Source of the DNA: Comamonadaceae bacterium ALPHA2B
Lineage (GTDB): Bacteria; Pseudomonadota; Gammaproteobacteria; Burkholderiales; Burkholderiaceae_C
Direction of reading: 5' to 3'
Assembly: GCA_005503065.1 (NCBI GenBank)
Contig: SCOE01000003.1
Location: 124,001-188,000, forward strand
DNA: 64,000 nucleotides
Shown: in pieces, positions 14,373 to 22,244 of the stretch
How positions within the stretch are numbered: position 1 is the stretch's first letter
How the letters are laid out: each line of letters begins with the position of its first letter
Notes under the pieces: generated by a model
The model's database searches: none
What the model saw: the letters and a program-made list of their open reading frames with translations, nothing else
What the model was told of the DNA's origin: nothing
Translations under genes and position numbers: made by a program

Positions 14373-14560
14373 CAATAGCGATTATTGAACGAAGCCCAAC
14401 AAATAAGAGCTACCACTATACAAACCACAGCGAATCATAGCTCTGTATAGCGATTTACAGCCGTGTCCAGCGCTTCATAGCGCTTTAGAAGATGTGGTCC
14501 GTTTCACGGTTGAAAGAAAGAACAAGCACCCTCCGGACCAAAGGTCCAGTTTAGTGCTCA
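14373..14560. other. Candidate origin of transfer (oriT) and accessory sites
   Basis: The gene-free stretch 14325-14696 is rich in secondary structure. Three ATAGCG-centred words with local dyads lie at about 14373-14388 (CAATAGCGATTATTG), 14441-14460 (CTGTATAGCGATTTACAG) and 14473-14491. Non-nested inverted repeats AGAGCTA/TAGCTCT and CTATACA/TGTATAG cannot form at the same time. CCGT/ACGG lies at 14499-14509. GGACC-AAA-GGTCC at 14535-14547 is followed by AGTTTAGTG. R388-type MobF oriTs also have a short hairpin with an A-rich loop a few bases before nic. Position (upstream of the relaxase operon, between divergent genes) supports oriT; the nic site is not identified. Confidence 0.42.
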
Positions 14561-14637
14561 CCCCTCTAATTCTCAAACCTTTCCCTCTATAAATTAACCA
14601 TTCGATAACCTTTTCTAAAAAATAGTTGTCCGACACC

Positions 14638-14665
14638 TTGACAATCACTATTGTTTTGCTTTAAT
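14638..14665 (+). promoter_or_regulatory. Promoter of the relaxase-region operon
   Basis: TTGACA (14638-14643), 16 bp, TTTAAT (14660-14665) with TGC before it. Likely drives 14697 through relaxase, since no terminator is seen until 22151. Confidence 0.7.
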
Positions 14666-14696
14666 AGTAAGACAACATTATTAAATAGGGGGAGAC

Positions 14697-15023
14697 ATGA
14701 CCAAAGACAACTACATAGCTTTCACACTCAAATCAAACATTCGCAATGAGCTTTTAGCAACGAATGAGTGTTCCCGAGTTGTCCTCTTGCCGATTGACGA
14801 CCAACTTAAATCACAGTTGGCTACCACTGCCAAAACGCATGGCTTGGATACCTTCAAGGTTCTACGCGCCCTCACCCAGGCTTACTTACTGGTTCGCAAA
14901 TCCGCCCAGGAAGACCCATTCAAAGGCTTGCGTGCCATGGTGCGCTCATGGCTCAAGAAAGTGAGCAAAGGCCAAGTGGTCAATCTTTCCAAGTACGCCA
15001 GCGCTTATGGAGTGGCGATATGA
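14697..15023 (+). CDS. Unknown 108-residue protein, possible transfer accessory factor
   Basis: Basic protein beginning with a possible strand (NYIAFTLKSNIRNELL) followed by helices (DQLKSQLATTAKTHGLDTFKVLRALTQAYLL). It could be a divergent ribbon-helix-helix or relaxosome accessory protein like TrwA, judging from size, charge and its place right after the oriT candidate. No firm family match. GGGGGAGAC precedes ATG; its stop overlaps the next start (ATGA). Confidence 0.55.
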   Translation: MTKDNYIAFTLKSNIRNELLATNECSRVVLLPIDDQLKSQLATTAKTHGLDTFKVLRALTQAYLLVRKSAQEDPFKGLRAMVRSWLKKVSKGQVVNLSKYASAYGVAI

Positions 15024-15193
15024 GAGTGTTTCTAAAGCTGGTACGGGCCGTCTACTTCCAAGGCTTGCTCAAGGACTACGAGGAGCCAGAACGCGCCCCC
15101 AAACGCACACCAGCCCAGACGCCACAACAAACTCAGCAATCAGCGCAGCAGCAGATTCAACGAGCGACAGCACCCACAAAAATAAAACGATAA
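15020..15193 (+). CDS. Unknown 57-residue protein with Q/P-rich tail
   Basis: ATGA overlap with the previous gene. A short basic helix (FLKLVRAVYFQGLLKDY) followed by a Gln/Thr/Pro-rich disordered tail ending in APTKIKR. The basic end is reminiscent of, but not identical to, the shared tails. Confidence 0.5.
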   Translation: MRVFLKLVRAVYFQGLLKDYEEPERAPKRTPAQTPQQTQQSAQQQIQRATAPTKIKR

Positions 15194-15202
15194 GGAGAAA
15201 CT

Positions 15203-15823
15203 ATGCTGAAAACAAGAGAAGAGATAGAGAAATACATGGAGCGATTTGGCGGCATGGACGACTGGACCATCAACGACCAAGGCGAAGTTGACGTACCGGG
15301 AAACGTCAAGCTTCAACGAAGCTTCTTTCCCGAAGGAAAATTTCCATTCCAATTTGGTACGGTCAGGGGCTCATTTGATTGCTCAAACGCTTCCTTAAAT
15401 AGCTTACTCGGCTCTCCCCACACAGTAGAAGGCGACTTTGATTGCAAAGACAATTTACTTAAGTCATTGACAGGAGCGCCAATCACAGTTCAGGGGTTCG
15501 AGTGTCAACGCAACCCGTTGGCTTCGCTGGGAAACATTGAAACGCATATAAAAAAGATATTTATTGGACCCTATTTACCTGAGTTCCCACATGCGACGCC
15601 TAATATATATTCCTCGTTGAACACACTCGCCAATAGAATCAACACAATTCGCGCCGAAGATTTCAACGCTAAAATCCTTGAACTCAAGCGTATACGCGAA
15701 GAGAAATCGCTCTTTGAGAATTCGATATCCAAAGTGCTCGACACACCACCATTAGGTAAACCTACAAAGCAGGCCGCAGAGCCTCAACCACAGCAACGGG
15801 CAAAGCCAAAATTCAAACTATAA
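15203..15823 (+). CDS. LRR-like beta-repeat protein, copy 2, KPKFKL tail
   Basis: 206 residues. N-terminal module (LKTREEIEKYMERFGG...DWTINDQGEVDV), then PFQFGTVRGSFDC followed by two or three repeat units (LLGSPHTVEGDFDC, LTGAPITVQGFEC). Then a conserved helical module (FNAKILELKRIREEKSLFENSISKVLD) and a Q/P-rich linker ending in RAKPKFKL. The shortest member of the tandem family, with the fewest repeats. TAAGGAG lies before ATG. The same N-module, helix and tail recur in the next three LRR-like genes. A function as a delivered or binding protein is inferred only. Confidence 0.78.
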   Translation: MLKTREEIEKYMERFGGMDDWTINDQGEVDVPGNVKLQRSFFPEGKFPFQFGTVRGSFDCSNASLNSLLGSPHTVEGDFDCKDNLLKSLTGAPITVQGFECQRNPLASLGNIETHIKKIFIGPYLPEFPHATPNIYSSLNTLANRINTIRAEDFNAKILELKRIREEKSLFENSISKVLDTPPLGKPTKQAAEPQPQQRAKPKFKL

Positions 15824-15840
15824 GAACACGAGGGGGACCA

Positions 15841-16566
15841 ATGCTGGAAACAAGAAAAGAGATAGAGGATTGGCTAAGCCGGTGTTCAGAGGTGTGCGGC
15901 TTTAGAGAATACAAAATCAATGACAATTTGGTTGTTGACGTTAATGGCACTGTGAATCTTGCCAACGCCGACTTGGAAGAAATTCCATTACAGTTTGGTG
16001 TAGTGTCAGGAAGCTTCTACTGCGAGAACAATAAACTCAAATCATTGAAAGGAGCACCACACACAGTCGGAGAAATGTTTGTTTGCTCCAACAACCAAAT
16101 ATCTACACTCAATGGCGGCCCGGAGCTTGTTGGCTGCAGTTTCTTATGCGCAAACAACAGACTCTCCAATCTCACCGGCGCTCCAAAGCTTATTGGGTCA
16201 AATGTCTCGCCTTACCACGATACAGGGAATTTCGATTGCAGATACAACCCGCTCATTGAACTTGGGGCGCCAGAAACACAGCTGTTTGCTCTTGGAAAGT
16301 TTATCTTTACTGGTAATTGTAATTATGAGCCTTCACACATACCAGAACTAACGCGCTTTCAACACTTTTCTCCCTTTGCATCGGAAAAAATATGTGCAGG
16401 CGATTTCAATAGCGTGGTCAACAATCTCAAGCGCATACGCGAAGAGAAAGCACTCTTTGAATCTTCAATTGCTAAGGTGCTCGACACGCCACCATTAGGC
16501 GCACCTACAAAGCAGGCCGCAGAGCCTCAACCACAGCAACGAGCAAAGCCAAAATTCAAACTATAA
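15841..16566 (+). CDS. LRR-like beta-repeat protein, copy 3, KPKFKL tail
   Basis: 241 residues with the same architecture as copy 2: an N-module with EIEDWL...YKINDNLVVDV, then IPLQFGVVSGSFYC and three repeat units with varied faces (LKGAPHTVGEMFVC, LNGGPELVGCSFLC, LTGAPKLIGSNV). Then a helix NSVVNNLKRIREEKALFESS and the tail RAKPKFKL. The helix-to-tail segment is nearly identical at DNA level to its neighbours, while the repeats differ. GAGGGGGA precedes ATG. With the following 194-residue gene it forms one unit of a tandem duplication. Confidence 0.78.
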   Translation: MLETRKEIEDWLSRCSEVCGFREYKINDNLVVDVNGTVNLANADLEEIPLQFGVVSGSFYCENNKLKSLKGAPHTVGEMFVCSNNQISTLNGGPELVGCSFLCANNRLSNLTGAPKLIGSNVSPYHDTGNFDCRYNPLIELGAPETQLFALGKFIFTGNCNYEPSHIPELTRFQHFSPFASEKICAGDFNSVVNNLKRIREEKALFESSIAKVLDTPPLGAPTKQAAEPQPQQRAKPKFKL

Positions 16567-16591
16567 GAACACGAGGGAGAAAATAGGAAGA

Positions 16592-17176
16592 ATGGAGACA
16601 ACAACACACACAAAGCAAGTTGAACGAGCCCGAGCAATTTTGGGCATGATTTCACCGCTTAAGAGGCTCGACAAGAGCATTGGCATAGGCAACCTGGCCT
16701 TGGAGGCAGGAGTGAGCCTGGCAGCGTTTGAGGAGGCGCTACAGGCGTCCCGGCACCCACGAGACGGTCAGCACGTCTACTTCGGCATGAAGGCCGTCAA
16801 AGCAGCCGTCAAGGAGCTGGAGCGCCAAGAGCTCGCAGCACGGATTGACGAGCACACACAGGCGCTGGAGGCCCTCTTGAAGGCCGCTGGCCGCAGTCTT
16901 CGAGACATTGCCACTCCCAGAGCCGTACAGGCCCCCAAGACCTCGGGAAAGCTGTCGTTTCGCTTCACTCAGGCAGAGGCACAGACCATGGCGCACGCCC
17001 TCTCCCTCACGGGCAAGCCCAACACCTCAGCTCAGGTGAAAGCATGTGTGGAGGCCTATCCACGCCTTCACGACATAGAGCAAAGCTACACGGCCCTTAC
17101 TAAGGAGCTCCAAGAGCTAAAAGAAACCGTCAACCAACTGCCTTCGCTCATTTTAAGCCTGGCTGCTAAACAATAA
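16592..17176 (+). CDS. Unknown 194-residue protein (full-length copy of a duplicated gene)
   Basis: Helical protein. The N-terminal half is basic (HTKQVERARAILGMISPLKRLDK) with an HTH-like LALEAGVSLAAFEEALQASRH. The centre has long helices (LERQELAARIDEHTQALEALL) and the end an ELQELKETVNQLPSLI coiled-coil-like helix. A shortened paralogue at 17938-18234 lacks 95 central residues. It is encoded within the LRR-like array and before relaxase, so a relaxosome or chaperone role is possible but unproven. Confidence 0.68.
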   Translation: METTTHTKQVERARAILGMISPLKRLDKSIGIGNLALEAGVSLAAFEEALQASRHPRDGQHVYFGMKAVKAAVKELERQELAARIDEHTQALEALLKAAGRSLRDIATPRAVQAPKTSGKLSFRFTQAEAQTMAHALSLTGKPNTSAQVKACVEAYPRLHDIEQSYTALTKELQELKETVNQLPSLILSLAAKQ

Positions 17177-17192
17177 CAACAAGGAGGGAACT

Positions 17193-17912
17193 ATGCTTGA
17201 AACAAAAGAAGAGATAGAACAGTGGCTGGATAAATATAGCGTTGAAAATTACACAATCAACGAAGATCTAACAGTGGACGTTGCTGGCTCTCTCTACTTA
17301 GAAAGAAAAGGACTTACTGAAATACCAGTTCAGTTTGGCATTGTGACAGGTGAATTTGATTGCTCCAGAAATTCACTATCCTCTTTGAAAGGCGCTCCTC
17401 ATACAGTTTTCGACGACTATAACTGCTCTCGCAATTCGCTTACGTCGTTAGAAGGAAGCCCAAAATGCATAGACGGATATTTTGACTGTTCGTTTAACCA
17501 GATAACTTCATTGAAGGGAGCTCCTGAATCAGTGAGTAAGTATTTTTTATGCGTAGCAAACAAATTGACTACTTTAGAAGGAGCGCCACATGTAGTTGTA
17601 AGAGATTTTTTTTGCTTTGGCAACAACCTCTCCTCTCTTGGAAATATTGAAACCTCTATTGGGCGTCGATTCAAAAGCTCGCCTCTACCTGAGTTTGCCG
17701 CCTTGGCTCAAGTTGACAGCGACGGCGACTACATTGTGACTGCCGAAGACTTCAACGCCAAAGTTCAAGAGCTCAAACGCATACGCGAAGAGAAAGCGCT
17801 CTTCGAATCTTCGATAGCCAAAGTGCTCGACACTCCACCATTAGGTGAACCTACAAATCAGGCTGCAGAACCTCAGCTACAGCAACGCGCTAAACCAAAA
17901 TTCAAACTATAA
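17193..17912 (+). CDS. LRR-like beta-repeat protein, copy 4, KPKFKL tail
   Basis: 239 residues. N-module (KEEIEQWLDKYSVENYTINEDLTVDV), then IPVQFGIVTGEFDC and four regular repeats (LKGAPHTVFDDYNC, LEGSPKCIDGYFDC, LKGAPESVSKYFLC, LEGAPHVVVRDFFC). Then LGNIETSIG, the conserved AKVQELKRIREEKALFESS helix and QQRAKPKFKL. The repeat period is about 21 residues with a Cys or aromatic at each turn. AAGGAGGG precedes ATG. It has the most regular repeats of the family. Confidence 0.8.
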   Translation: MLETKEEIEQWLDKYSVENYTINEDLTVDVAGSLYLERKGLTEIPVQFGIVTGEFDCSRNSLSSLKGAPHTVFDDYNCSRNSLTSLEGSPKCIDGYFDCSFNQITSLKGAPESVSKYFLCVANKLTTLEGAPHVVVRDFFCFGNNLSSLGNIETSIGRRFKSSPLPEFAALAQVDSDGDYIVTAEDFNAKVQELKRIREEKALFESSIAKVLDTPPLGEPTNQAAEPQLQQRAKPKFKL

Positions 17913-17937
17913 GAACACGAGGGAGGACATAAGAAGA

Positions 17938-18234
17938 ATGGAGACAACACACACAAAGCAAGTTGAACGAGCTCGCGCAATCTTGGGCCTGATTTCACCG
18001 CTTAAGAGGCTCGACAAGAGCATTGGGATAGGCAACTTGGCCTTGGAGGCAAGGGTGAGCCTGGCGGCGTTCGAGGAGGCGCTACAGGCGTCCAGACACC
18101 CACGAGACGGTCAGCACGTCTACTTCGGTATGAAGGCCGTCAAAGCAGCCGTCAAGGAGCTGGAGCGCCAAGAGCTCAAAGAATCCGTCAACCAACTGCC
18201 TTCGCTCATTTTGAGCCTGGCTGCTAAACAATAA
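17938..18234 (+). CDS. Shortened paralogue of the 194-residue gene (98 residues)
   Basis: Almost identical to 16592-17176 over the first 80 residues and the last 18. It lacks 285 bp between two copies of CCAAGAGCT (16825-16833 and 17110-17118 in the long gene), a deletion by recombination between short direct repeats that keeps the frame. ATG 17938 corresponds to the start of the long copy. It may still make a functional N-terminal domain with the C-terminal helix attached. Confidence 0.7.
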   Translation: METTHTKQVERARAILGLISPLKRLDKSIGIGNLALEARVSLAAFEEALQASRHPRDGQHVYFGMKAVKAAVKELERQELKESVNQLPSLILSLAAKQ

Positions 18235-18249
18235 CAATAAGGAGGAACT

Positions 18250-19020
18250 ATGCTTGAAACGAGAGAAGAGATAGAACAATGGTTAGTTCACCACAACGTT
18301 TCCAACTATGAGATTCGCGACGACTTGACAGTTGACGTAAACACAGGTGTTTACCTTAACTATGTTGAAGACCCAATCAAGGACTATGCGTTTACTACTG
18401 GAGCCCCAATACAGGAAATCTACGCTTGCGAGTACCCTGACGTTGGCCGGATTGGCGACTTTGGAGACGGACATCCACTTATTTATGAATTCAAGCCGAT
18501 TGTCAGTCTTCCCGTTCGCTTTGGCAAAGTAAAGGGCGATTTTATAATCCGCGATAACGGTTTGACTTCACTTGAAGGCTGTCCTACATATGTAGGTGGT
18601 GAATTTGATTGCTCATATAACAATATAAATTCTTTAATCGGCAGTCCGTTAGAGGTTGGGGAGCGTTTTTCCTGTGAAAATAATGAATTGAAAAATCTTA
18701 ATGGCGCACCCAAAAAAATAGGAACAAACTTATATTGCTTTGCGAATCCATTGGAGGAACTGGGAATTATCGAAACACAGATTGGCCAAAATGGAAGATT
18801 TATTTGCACTCCATTGGAAGAATTTGGCCATACCGAGAATGACATTGCGGGTAAAACTTTCAACGCCAAGGTACAAGAGCTCAAGCGCATACGCGAAGAG
18901 AGAGCTCTTTTCGAATCTTCGGTTGCCAAAGTGCTCGACACGCCACCGTTAGGCACAACTGCACCACACGCCGCAGAGCCTCAACAGCAACCACGCGCGA
19001 AACCAAAATTCAAACTATAA
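18250..19020 (+). CDS. LRR-like beta-repeat protein, copy 5, KPKFKL tail
   Basis: 256 residues. It has the family N-module (REEIEQWLVHHNVSNYEIRDDLTVDV), then an extra insertion of about 40 residues (VEDPIKDYAFTTGAPIQEIY...) not present in copies 2-4. Then LPVRFGKVKGDF, three repeats (LEGCPTYVGGEFDC, LIGSPLEVGERFSC, LNGAPKKIGTNLYC), the AKVQELKRIREERALF helix and PRAKPKFKL. AAGGAGGA precedes ATG. Directly upstream of relaxase (18-bp gap), so it is co-expressed with it. Confidence 0.78.
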   Translation: MLETREEIEQWLVHHNVSNYEIRDDLTVDVNTGVYLNYVEDPIKDYAFTTGAPIQEIYACEYPDVGRIGDFGDGHPLIYEFKPIVSLPVRFGKVKGDFIIRDNGLTSLEGCPTYVGGEFDCSYNNINSLIGSPLEVGERFSCENNELKNLNGAPKKIGTNLYCFANPLEELGIIETQIGQNGRFICTPLEEFGHTENDIAGKTFNAKVQELKRIREERALFESSVAKVLDTPPLGTTAPHAAEPQQQPRAKPKFKL

Positions 19021-19038
19021 GAAAACGAGGGAGGACAC

Positions 19039-22000
19039 ATGCTTCAGTTCGCAGATGTAAACAACACTGAGTATCACGAGAAACAAATCAACTACTACAC
19101 CAAGCAAGTAGAAGACGCCACGTCCACGCTTGACCCTATGGTGCCCCGCTGCTTCGGCCTGCTGGCTCAAGCTGCTGGACGAGACGGCACTACTTTTACC
19201 GTGGACGAATGGCGGAAAGTGTCCATGGGGTACGACCCATTCCAGAAGGATTGGAGCCGCCACAAGTTGCGCGCCAATGCTCACAAGCTTGATTCGAACT
19301 TCAAGCCCATACCTGAACCCAAAGACGCAGAAAAGAAGAATCGAGATAGCCTTGAAATTGTGTTCAGCTCCGACAAGAGCATTTCAGTGTGGTGGGCCGC
19401 GCAGGACAAAGAAACACAAGACCGCTACTTAGCAGGCGTCAACAAGATTATGGAAGAGACCATGCTTCCACTTTTGAACCGCTTGGCAATGTACGAGCAG
19501 TACAACCAAAAGCTATTTGCCAACGGCCTTGCTTTTGTGTCTTGGTTCAATCACATAGAAAGCCGAGGCGTGGACATGTTTCTCCACACCCACCTAAACC
19601 TGAAGAACTCTGTTCAAGGCCTTGACGGCAAGTACCATGCGCTTTGCTCGGACGCAATCACAAAGGAAAGTGCTCACATAGACGCAGTATGGCAAATGGC
19701 GCACGCCACTATGCTTCGAGAACAGTTTGGCCTCAAGCTTGAAAGCACATACACCAAAGTTGACGCGAAGAACGACTACTTGGCTGAAGACAAGAAGAAC
19801 GTCTTCACATTCAAAGTGGCCGGTGTTTCGAAGGCCCTATGCAAGGAGTACAGCAAGCGTAGTGAGGAAATCAATGCGCAGCTCGAAAAGCTGGGTATCA
19901 CCGAGCACAGCCACCAGGCCTATGACGCCGCAGCACTCGCCCAGGTGTCCACAAGGCAACAAAAGACCGACCTCAACGCTACGCAGCTTCGAGAAGGTTG
20001 GCGCGCAGAGCTGGCACAGAAGTGGAACTACACCGCAGAGAAGGCCAAGCAGCTCAACGACCAGGCCGAACCCAAGCCCATGAAGATTCCCACCGACGCA
20101 GAGCTCATGGAGAGCTTCGACCGCCGCCACATGGACGTTCAGTTCACAGAAGCGCAGTTCAAGAGCCACGTCTACAAGCAACTCATGCTCTGCCAGTCGC
20201 AGGAAGAGATTGAGCGCCGCGCTGAAGAGCTTTTCATGAAGCAGGCCCGGCCCGTCTACGCCCACGGCAAAGAAAACCTCTACCAGGCTATGGAGGCGGA
20301 GACGAACCCACACAAGCGCACTGCGCTACAGCACCACTTGACCCTGCGCAGCTCATACACCGCTCGCTACTTCAAGGAACCTGAAGACGAGGCCATGGCG
20401 ACCTTCAAGGCGCGCGAAGGCGAAACACACCACCAGCTCAACAAGCTCACTGTCGTGAAAGCGCTGGACGCCTACCAGGCTGACCGTTCCACGAAGGACC
20501 GCAAGTTCGCGTTCTCGGCAGGGCAGCTCAACGCCTGTATGGCAGCACTCAGTGAGCCCGGCGCCGTGGTGTCTATCAAAGGCATGGCAGGCACTGGCAA
20601 AACAACTGTCGTTGAGGCCATACGCGAGCAGTACGAGGCACACGGCATGCGTGTCATTGGTACGGCCACTTCTGCCAAGGCGGCCTCTGGCCTTCTTCAA
20701 GAGGGTGGAATCAAGGAAGGTGGCAACACCGCAGAGCTCCTCTTGAAACTCACACCTCAAGGCGACAAACCCGCCAAGCTCACGCTCACGAAAAACGACG
20801 TGGTGATACTGGACGAGGCTGGCATGACCTCTGGGCGCGAGATCTGCCGCTTGGCCGAACACATAAACCGCGCAGGCGCGAAGCTCGTATGTATCGGGGA
20901 CTACGACCAGCTCCAGGCCTTGGGTTCAGGGCTCTTTCGCTCGATTGCCTCTCGCTTCAACACTGTGGAAATGACCGACATACAGCGCCAACGGGACGAC
21001 TGGGGGCGCGAAATGGTGCTGGCCGCAGCTGCAGGCAAAGGCCACGAGGCCGGCATGACCCTGTACGAGAAGGGTTGTATCTCGATCACTGAGAAGACCG
21101 CGCAGCGGTTAGAGGCCATTGCCCGCGACTACCTGGCCGACCGTTCAGCCCCCACACACAAATTCATTGTGGCAAGCCTCAACGAAGACGCCGACCGAAT
21201 CAACGAAGAGGTACAGCGCCAGCAGCTCAAGCGCGGCGATATCTCCGACAAATTGGGTGTTGCTGAAGTGGAAGACGAGGACGGCTACACACGCCGCTTT
21301 CATGTTGGTGAGCGCATAGTCTTCACGAAGAAGACGAAGAACAACGACCCCACGGTGTTCAACTACGCGGCCAACAGCGATACCGGGCACGTCAGGCGTA
21401 TCGAGCATAGAAAGGGCAAGCTGCGCTGTATCACCGTGGAGCTCGACAACGGCAAAGAACTCACCTTGAGCCCGAAGGATTGCCGCAACCTCAAGCTCGG
21501 CGCCGCCCTCACCACGCACAAGAGCCAAGGAGCCACGGTGGTGAACAGCTACCTCTTCGCCAGCAACCAGATGGCCAACCTTCACCAGTTCTATGTGCAG
21601 CTCTCACGGCACAAGGAAAACACGCGCCTCTACCTCTCCGAGGACCAGGTGAACAAGTTGGCCGAAGCGGCACGCCTGGCGAAACCCGCCCCTGCGCAAC
21701 AAGGCTGGGCGCACGACCTCATAGACCGCGACCTGGCAAGCCAGAAAATCACCCAAGAGCGCGCCAAAGAGCTGCGGGAGTTGTGCGAAACATTCCAGGG
21801 TTGCCGCGAATACCTGAACTCTCACAGCGAAGCCTACAAGGCCGACGCCAACGTGTCTCGCCAAAAGCTCATGGAAACGAAGACCATGCGGGACTTTGTG
21901 AGCCTCTTTGAGGCGTACAGCAAGGCCAACCACAAGAAGAGCACCCAGGAGCTCGACCTACTCTCCGAGCCTCACCAAAAGCGTCTTGAGGAAGTGCGCC

Positions 22001-22125
22001 AACTGCTCAACGCCAAGCAGCATGTCAAAGCGCAACCCCTTCCAGTTCAAGAGACCACTCAAGCGCCCTCGCCTCAAAACGAATCGCCAAAAAGGAAACT
22101 CTCACCTACGCTCGCAATGGTTTGA
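19039..22125 (+). CDS. MobF relaxase-helicase (TraI/TrwC-like)
   Basis: 1028 residues. The N-terminal relaxase domain has candidate catalytic tyrosines in EYHEKQINYY (Y12, Y19, Y20) and the three-histidine metal site FNHIESRGVDMFLHTH (about 172-187). The C-terminal RecD2-like helicase has Walker A GMAGTGKTT (about 514-522), DEAGM (about 591), a Q-rich motif DYDQL and HKSQGATV (about 826). This fits the MobF family: it nicks oriT, stays attached to the 5' end and unwinds the strand for transfer. The last residues SPKRKLSPTLAMV form a basic tail that shares SPKRK with the end of the next gene product. GAGGGAGGA precedes ATG. Last gene of the long transfer operon; a terminator follows. No symbol assigned because nomenclature differs between systems. 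Confidence 0.92.
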   Translation: MLQFADVNNTEYHEKQINYYTKQVEDATSTLDPMVPRCFGLLAQAAGRDGTTFTVDEWRKVSMGYDPFQKDWSRHKLRANAHKLDSNFKPIPEPKDAEKKNRDSLEIVFSSDKSISVWWAAQDKETQDRYLAGVNKIMEETMLPLLNRLAMYEQYNQKLFANGLAFVSWFNHIESRGVDMFLHTHLNLKNSVQGLDGKYHALCSDAITKESAHIDAVWQMAHATMLREQFGLKLESTYTKVDAKNDYLAEDKKNVFTFKVAGVSKALCKEYSKRSEEINAQLEKLGITEHSHQAYDAAALAQVSTRQQKTDLNATQLREGWRAELAQKWNYTAEKAKQLNDQAEPKPMKIPTDAELMESFDRRHMDVQFTEAQFKSHVYKQLMLCQSQEEIERRAEELFMKQARPVYAHGKENLYQAMEAETNPHKRTALQHHLTLRSSYTARYFKEPEDEAMATFKAREGETHHQLNKLTVVKALDAYQADRSTKDRKFAFSAGQLNACMAALSEPGAVVSIKGMAGTGKTTVVEAIREQYEAHGMRVIGTATSAKAASGLLQEGGIKEGGNTAELLLKLTPQGDKPAKLTLTKNDVVILDEAGMTSGREICRLAEHINRAGAKLVCIGDYDQLQALGSGLFRSIASRFNTVEMTDIQRQRDDWGREMVLAAAAGKGHEAGMTLYEKGCISITEKTAQRLEAIARDYLADRSAPTHKFIVASLNEDADRINEEVQRQQLKRGDISDKLGVAEVEDEDGYTRRFHVGERIVFTKKTKNNDPTVFNYAANSDTGHVRRIEHRKGKLRCITVELDNGKELTLSPKDCRNLKLGAALTTHKSQGATVVNSYLFASNQMANLHQFYVQLSRHKENTRLYLSEDQVNKLAEAARLAKPAPAQQGWAHDLIDRDLASQKITQERAKELRELCETFQGCREYLNSHSEAYKADANVSRQKLMETKTMRDFVSLFEAYSKANHKKSTQELDLLSEPHQKRLEEVRQLLNAKQHVKAQPLPVQETTQAPSPQNESPKRKLSPTLAMV

Positions 22126-22150
22126 TAGACCACACGCCAAGCGCCAATCA

Positions 22151-22178
22151 AAGGCCAGCCATTGAGCTGGCTTTTTTA
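22151..22178 (+). terminator. Terminator after relaxase
   Basis: GCCAGC (22154-22159), loop CATTGA, GCTGGC (22166-22171), T6. Confidence 0.85.
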
Positions 22179-22189
22179 TTGCCAAAAAC

Positions 22190-22217
22190 TTGACAAACGG
22201 GGCCTTTCTGCTACTTT
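22190..22217 (+). promoter_or_regulatory. Promoter of the DUF4116/LRR gene
   Basis: TTGACA (22190-22195), 16 bp, TACTTT (22212-22217) with TGC; then GAAATAACAAC. Same family as 11302 and 27913. Confidence 0.78.
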
Positions 22218-22244
22218 GAAATAACAACTACAAAAGGAGGCACT

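Noticed and set aside
14441-14460. LexA box in the oriT candidate (CTGT...ACAG)
   Set aside because: The spacer between CTGT and ACAG is 10 bases, not the 8 of a normal SOS box; treated as a local dyad.
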